A stretch of 7,115 nt of DNA from assembly GCA_002405485.1 (NCBI GenBank), contig DHLW01000072.1, positions 5,014 through 12,128 on the forward strand, read 5' to 3'. The translations under genes were made by a program, and so were the position numbers. Source of the stretch: Phycisphaerales bacterium UBA4658 (GTDB lineage: Bacteria > Planctomycetota > Phycisphaerae > Phycisphaerales > UBA1924). Each line of letters starts with the position of its first letter. The stretch's first letter is position 1. The notes below the pieces were generated by a model that was not told the DNA's origin, did no database searches, and saw nothing but the letters and a program-made list of their open reading frames with translations. Below, one piece after another: positions 6,165 to 7,115 of the stretch.

Positions 6165-7115
6165 ATGCCGAGCCGATCCATCTATCCCCTTGCCAATCTG
6201 CCGCAGCAGCGTGTCATCTGGTCGTGGATCAGCTTCGACGTCGCCAATCAGTCGTTCACGCTGCTCATCAACACCCTGCTCTTCTCGATCTTTTTTACGC
6301 AGGTGGTCGTGACGGACCCGGCGACCCGGAACACCATGTGGTCGCTCACGTTCGCATCGAGCATGCTCATCACCGTCGCTCTGTCGCCGATCTTCGGGGC
6401 CATCAGCGACGAACGGGCGTCCAAGAAGATCTGTCTGATCGGCTCGGGGATCGTCTGCGGCGTGCTCACGTGTCTGTTCGGGCTCATCCAGCCCGGGCAG
6501 TTCTGGCTCGCCGCGCTCCTCTACATCCCGGCCAATGTCGCCTATTCGCTTGGCGAGAACTTCCTTGCCTCGTTCCTGCCGGAGATTGCGCGTCGTGAGC
6601 AGCTCGGCAGGGTGTCGGCGTTCAGTTGGGGCGTCGCGTACGCCGCGGCCTTGATCATCCTCGCCGCGACCGCCGCGGTCATGCTCACCTTGGGCCTCAA
6701 GTCTCCCGAGTCCTGGCGGCCGTTGTTTGTGTTCGCGGGCCTGTGGTTTCTGCTGTTTCTCGTGCCCACGGCCATCTGGCTCCGAGAGCGCGCCTCGCCC
6801 CTTGCGGGCCCGCGCCGCAACGCCCTCGCCGCCGGGGTGTCTCGGCTGGTATCATCGGTTCGCGCCACGCGCGAGTTTCGAGACCTGGTCGTCCTTCTGT
6901 TCGCGTCGCTGTTCTACGGCACGGGCATGAGCGTCGTCGTCTTCTTCGCGAGCATCATCGCCGAGGAGTTCGGCTTCAGCGACGTGCAACTTGTCGGCTT
7001 CGTCGGGGTCATTACTGTCAGCGGGGTCTTCGGCACGCTCGTGCCCATGGCCCTTCAAGATCGCATCGGACACAAGAACACCACTGTGCTGCTGCTCCTG
7101 CTCTGGTTGCTCACG
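6165..7115 (+). CDS. Major facilitator transporter, UMF1/Atg22-like (3' end outside window)
   Basis: The frame is open from the ATG at 6165 to the window edge, giving 317 residues without a stop. The protein is very hydrophobic, with about eight to nine membrane segments: roughly 18-45, 56-80, 89-109, 112-137, 151-176, 186-206, 240-265, 275-297 and one beginning near 306. The opening WSWISFDVANQSF (19-31) matches the UMF1/Atg22-like branch, where a W-x-x-(Y/F)-D-x-A-N motif starts the first helix. GAISDERASKK (78-88) is the major facilitator motif A loop between helices 2 and 3. REFRDLVVLLF (236-246) marks the start of the second six-helix half. Full-length relatives have twelve helices, so roughly three are missing. 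The substrate is unknown for most bacterial members; yeast Atg22 exports amino acids from the vacuole. The start has only a weak GAAG (6157-6160) nearby and lies 6 bp after the hydrolase stop, so translation may be coupled. Confidence 0.87.
   Translation, partial: MPSRSIYPLANLPQQRVIWSWISFDVANQSFTLLINTLLFSIFFTQVVVTDPATRNTMWSLTFASSMLITVALSPIFGAISDERASKKICLIGSGIVCGVLTCLFGLIQPGQFWLAALLYIPANVAYSLGENFLASFLPEIARREQLGRVSAFSWGVAYAAALIILAATAAVMLTLGLKSPESWRPLFVFAGLWFLLFLVPTAIWLRERASPLAGPRRNALAAGVSRLVSSVRATREFRDLVVLLFASLFYGTGMSVVVFFASIIAEEFGFSDVQLVGFVGVITVSGVFGTLVPMALQDRIGHKNTTVLLLLLWLLT

Overview
This is a GC-rich bacterial window with six protein-coding genes packed tightly on both strands. Third codon positions are strongly G/C-biased, and this leaves long artefactual open frames on the opposite strand. 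The exported enzymes, a heptosyltransferase-type sugar transferase and a duplicated pterin-synthase-type protein would fit a Gram-negative bacterium such as a member of the Planctomycetota. That placement is an inference from gene content and style; there is no rRNA or marker gene to confirm it.

Layout from left to right. Positions 1-119 hold no gene I can support, only three copies of an 11-bp tandem repeat that abut the stop codon of the first gene. A leftward gene (120-839) encodes an exported glutathione peroxidase with a Lys/Pro-rich repeat linker. Across a short divergent gap, a rightward pair follows. The first (942-1823) is a 293-residue protein of two fused 6-pyruvoyl-tetrahydropterin-synthase-like domains, with the active site kept only in the second. 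The next (1826-2884) is a family 9 glycosyltransferase that starts two bases after its partner's stop. A large leftward gene (2847-5135) encodes an exported GH31 alpha-glucosidase, and its 3' end overlaps the glycosyltransferase 3' end by 38 bp. Across a second divergent gap carrying a strong imperfect inverted repeat, another rightward pair follows: a serine alpha/beta hydrolase (5223-6158) and, 6 bp later, the first 317 residues of a UMF1/Atg22-like major facilitator transporter that runs off the window.

The six genes do not form one obvious pathway. The best functional links are transcriptional: pterin-synthase-like with glycosyltransferase, and hydrolase with transporter. No tRNA, rRNA, CRISPR array, insertion sequence, integrase, phage gene or convincing intrinsic terminator was seen. 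I found no evidence of a new multi-gene system. The most interesting item is the pterin-synthase tandem fusion with a decayed N-terminal half, followed by the hairpin next to the alpha-glucosidase start.
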